Made by a program: the position numbers and the translations under genes
DNA from: Pseudomonadota bacterium
GTDB lineage: Bacteria; Pseudomonadota; Alphaproteobacteria; Acetobacterales; Acetobacteraceae
Assembly (NCBI GenBank): GCA_021841985.1
Contig: JAKCCP010000080.1
Span: forward strand, 1 to 6,964
Direction: 5' to 3'
DNA length: 6,964 nt
In this document: positions 5,331-6,964 of the stretch, one piece after another
Layout of the letters: every line of letters starts with the position of its first letter
How positions within the stretch are numbered: position 1 is the stretch's first letter
Notes under the pieces: generated by a model
Databases searched by the model: none
Told to the model about the DNA's origin: nothing
The model's input: only the letters and a program-made list of their open reading frames with translations

Positions 5331-6569
5331 CTAGAGGAGGACAATGCCGGCCGCCAGGGTCAGCACAGTGAGCGGCGCGCCGATCGCGAAATAGGTCCAG
5401 AAGCCGACATGGACCCCTTCCGCCGCCGCAAGCTGCACGACGATCAGATTGGCCACCGAGCCCACGATGGTGAAATTGCCGGCGAGCGTCGAGGCCATGG
5501 CGACCGCGAGCCAGGCTCGCGTGGGATCGGCGAGATGGGCGATGAAGGGGCGGAGCACGAGCACTGCCGGCACGTTGCTCACGATGTTGGAGAGCGCTGC
5601 CGTCAGCAGGCTCAACACCGCGACCTGATCGAGATGCCAGGCGGCGATGCGCGCGATCAGCCGTTCATCGAGCACCGCGTGCTGTAGCCCGGCTACCACC
5701 ACGAAGAGACCGGCGAACATCAGCAACAGCGCGCCATTGACCTCGGCATAGAAGCGCTGGGCCTTGAGCCGGCGAGTGAGCAGCAGCACCCCGCCGGCCA
5801 CCATCGCTGCCTCGGCCGGCGGCACGCCGAGGAAAAACGCCGCGATCAGGCCAAGTGTCACCAGCACGGTCTTGCGCACCAGGGGGAGCGAAATCCGCGC
5901 CCGCGCCGGCTCGGCGGCGAGGCGCGCGCGCACCAGGAATTCCTCGCGCCAGATGATCGCGATCAGCACCAGGGTTGCCAGCAGCCCGATCGCCGCCACC
6001 GGCGCCAGACGGGCGGTGAACACGCCGTAGGGGATGCGCGAGAGGCTGCCGATGATCATGTTCTGCGGATTGCCGGTGATGGTCGCGACACTGCCGACAT
6101 TGGCCGCCATGGCGATCGCCAGCATATAAGGCACCGGGCGGCGCCCGAGGCGTTTCACCACATCCAGCACCAGCGGCGTCAGCACCAGGCAGATCGTGTC
6201 GTTCACCAGAAACGCCGAGAACACCCCCGAGACGCCCACCACCGCCGCGAGCAGCAGCAGGGGATGGCGCGCCCGCCGCACCGCCCAGGCGGCGATCAAC
6301 TGGAAGCCGCCGGCGAGCCGCAACGAGGCCACGACGACCATCATGCCGAGAAGCAAGGCGAGCGTGTCGAGATCGATCGCCTGATAGGCCTCGGCGAGAC
6401 TGAGCGCGCCGCTCGCCACCATCAGCACCGCGCCGAGAAAGGCCGCTCCGGTTCGGTCGAGGCGAAACCAGGGTAACCGGCCGAAGCCCACGACGCCGTA
6501 TGTGGCGACAAAAATCAGCAGAGCGGCGAGGCCTTTGTAGCTCGCCGCATCAGCGGGCAGGAAACGCAA
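5331..6569 (-). CDS. ArsB/NhaD/CitMHS-type membrane transporter
   Basis: This 412-residue inner-membrane protein of the ion transporter superfamily has about ten to eleven hydrophobic segments, starting with GLAALLIFVATYGVVGF (13-29). It has the two-fold repeat of signature half-helices. Repeat one has ND at 123-124 in FLVNDTICLVLTP and GSVATITGNPQNMIIG (159-174). Repeat two has LSNIVSNVPAVLVL (326-339) and AGNFTIVGSVANLIVVQ (363-379). Such proteins move anions, arsenite, dicarboxylates or sodium, and the ion cannot be told from sequence. It lacks the insertions of large SLC13 proteins. The start is a TTG at 6569 with no clear Shine-Dalgarno, only 2 nt after the upstream stop, so translation probably depends on coupling to the OmpA gene. 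The true start could lie slightly further in. The transporter family is confident; the substrate is unknown. Confidence 0.88.
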   Translation of the reverse strand: MRFLPADAASYKGLAALLIFVATYGVVGFGRLPWFRLDRTGAAFLGAVLMVASGALSLAEAYQAIDLDTLALLLGMMVVVASLRLAGGFQLIAAWAVRRARHPLLLLAAVVGVSGVFSAFLVNDTICLVLTPLVLDVVKRLGRRPVPYMLAIAMAANVGSVATITGNPQNMIIGSLSRIPYGVFTARLAPVAAIGLLATLVLIAIIWREEFLVRARLAAEPARARISLPLVRKTVLVTLGLIAAFFLGVPPAEAAMVAGGVLLLTRRLKAQRFYAEVNGALLLMFAGLFVVVAGLQHAVLDERLIARIAAWHLDQVAVLSLLTAALSNIVSNVPAVLVLRPFIAHLADPTRAWLAVAMASTLAGNFTIVGSVANLIVVQLAAAEGVHVGFWTYFAIGAPLTVLTLAAGIVLL

Positions 6570-6571
6570 GA

Positions 6572-6964
6572 TTACTTGATAATGATCTCGACGCGGCGGT
6601 TTTGCGGCTCGCGCACGCCATCGGCGGTCGGCACCAGGGGGTGGGTCTCGCCGAAGCCCTGGATGTCGATCACGTTCTTCGGCACGCCATCGCGCACCAG
6701 CTCGGCCGCGACGTTCTCGGCGCGCTTGACCGAAAGCTTCTGGTTGTATTGCGCGCTGCCGGAGCGGTCGGTGTAGCCGTTGACGTCGATCCGCGTGTAC
6801 TGCACCCGCGTCGAGGCCTGCGCCGCCTCGGCGACGATCTGCTTCGCGCGATCGGTCAGATCGGCCTTGTCCCAGTCAAAGAACACGAGATAGGTCCGCG
6901 CTGGCGCTGGCGCCGGCGCTGGCGCGGCAACCGGAGCCGGGGCGGGCGGCGGTGGCGGCGGCGC
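6572..6964 (-). CDS. OmpA-family peptidoglycan-binding protein (C-terminal part)
   Basis: The last 130 residues of an outer-membrane-associated protein are visible; the N-terminus lies beyond the right edge. An Ala/Pro linker (the first 22 visible residues) leads into an OmpA C-terminal domain that begins YLVFFDWDKADLTDRA. The peptidoglycan-binding residues are expected at D66 of NGYTDRSGSAQYNQ and R81 of LSVKRAENV, numbered from the window edge. The domain ends FGETHPLVPT...PQNRRVEIIIK. The domain binds diaminopimelate in peptidoglycan and tethers the envelope. The style of the domain recalls OmpA proteins of Acetobacteraceae. The hidden N-terminus could be a beta-barrel, a lipoprotein or a short linker. 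The gene is directly upstream of the transporter, with a 2-nt gap. Slipped pairing in the GC-rich linker repeat could change its length. Confidence 0.93.
   Translation of the reverse strand, partial: APPPPPPAPAPVAAPAPAPAPARTYLVFFDWDKADLTDRAKQIVAEAAQASTRVQYTRIDVNGYTDRSGSAQYNQKLSVKRAENVAAELVRDGVPKNVIDIQGFGETHPLVPTADGVREPQNRRVEIIIK
6899..6922. repeat. Hexanucleotide tandem repeat in the OmpA linker
   Basis: Four units of CGCTGG occur in tandem, the third having one substitution (CGCCGG). They encode the Ala-Pro repeats of the OmpA-family linker. The unit is a multiple of three, so gain or loss of copies would lengthen or shorten the linker without a frameshift. Confidence 0.7.

Noticed and set aside
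4250..5344. Minus-strand open frame of about 360 codons opposite the hydrolase
   Set aside because: It is the mirror of the well-supported hydrolase gene, and its part outside that gene is Ser/Pro/Arg-rich without any recognisable domain.
1..6964. tRNA, rRNA, CRISPR array, prophage or complete insertion sequence
   Set aside because: No cloverleaf, repeat-spacer pattern, integrase/transposase motif or paired terminal repeats were seen on either strand.

Overview
The window is high-GC DNA (about 70% in the genes). The gene set and protein sequences fit an alphaproteobacterium, most likely of the Rhodospirillales/Acetobacteraceae. This rests on the style of the OmpA C-terminal domain, a GC-rich hairpin repeat between genes, and the pairing of an Rrf2 regulator with a cysteine desulfurase. 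The genus cannot be read from the sequence.

Layout. Positions 1-3865 hold a minus-strand gene train, read from right to left: cysE (serine O-acetyltransferase), an iscR-like Rrf2 regulator, a group I cysteine desulfurase, an adrenodoxin-type [2Fe-2S] ferredoxin, and mnmA (tRNA 2-thiouridylase, cut by the window's left edge). The first three genes are separated by 3 nt and 1 nt, so they are almost certainly co-transcribed. A 90-nt gap precedes fdx. A 208-nt gap holding a multi-hairpin repeat precedes mnmA. Positions 3866-4567 are a 702-nt divergent intergenic region with no convincing gene but several inverted repeats and a local GC drop. Positions 4568-5233 encode a plus-strand alpha/beta hydrolase, followed by a strong intrinsic terminator. 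Positions 5331-6964 hold a second minus-strand pair: an OmpA-domain protein (its 5' part outside the window) and, 2 nt downstream, a multi-pass ArsB/NhaD/CitMHS-type transporter.

How the genes fit together. The cysE-to-mnmA block reads as a sulfur supply line. CysE makes O-acetylserine for cysteine synthesis, the desulfurase takes sulfur from cysteine as persulfide, and MnmA receives it to thiolate tRNA wobble uridine. The ferredoxin and the Rrf2 regulator tie the block to Fe-S metabolism. No scaffold (IscU), A-type carrier or Hsc chaperone lies in the window. The IscR homologue lacks most of the canonical cluster ligands. No wholly new system is evident. The items most worth checking are the unusual IscR, the scaffold-free gene order, and the unexplained 702-nt region.
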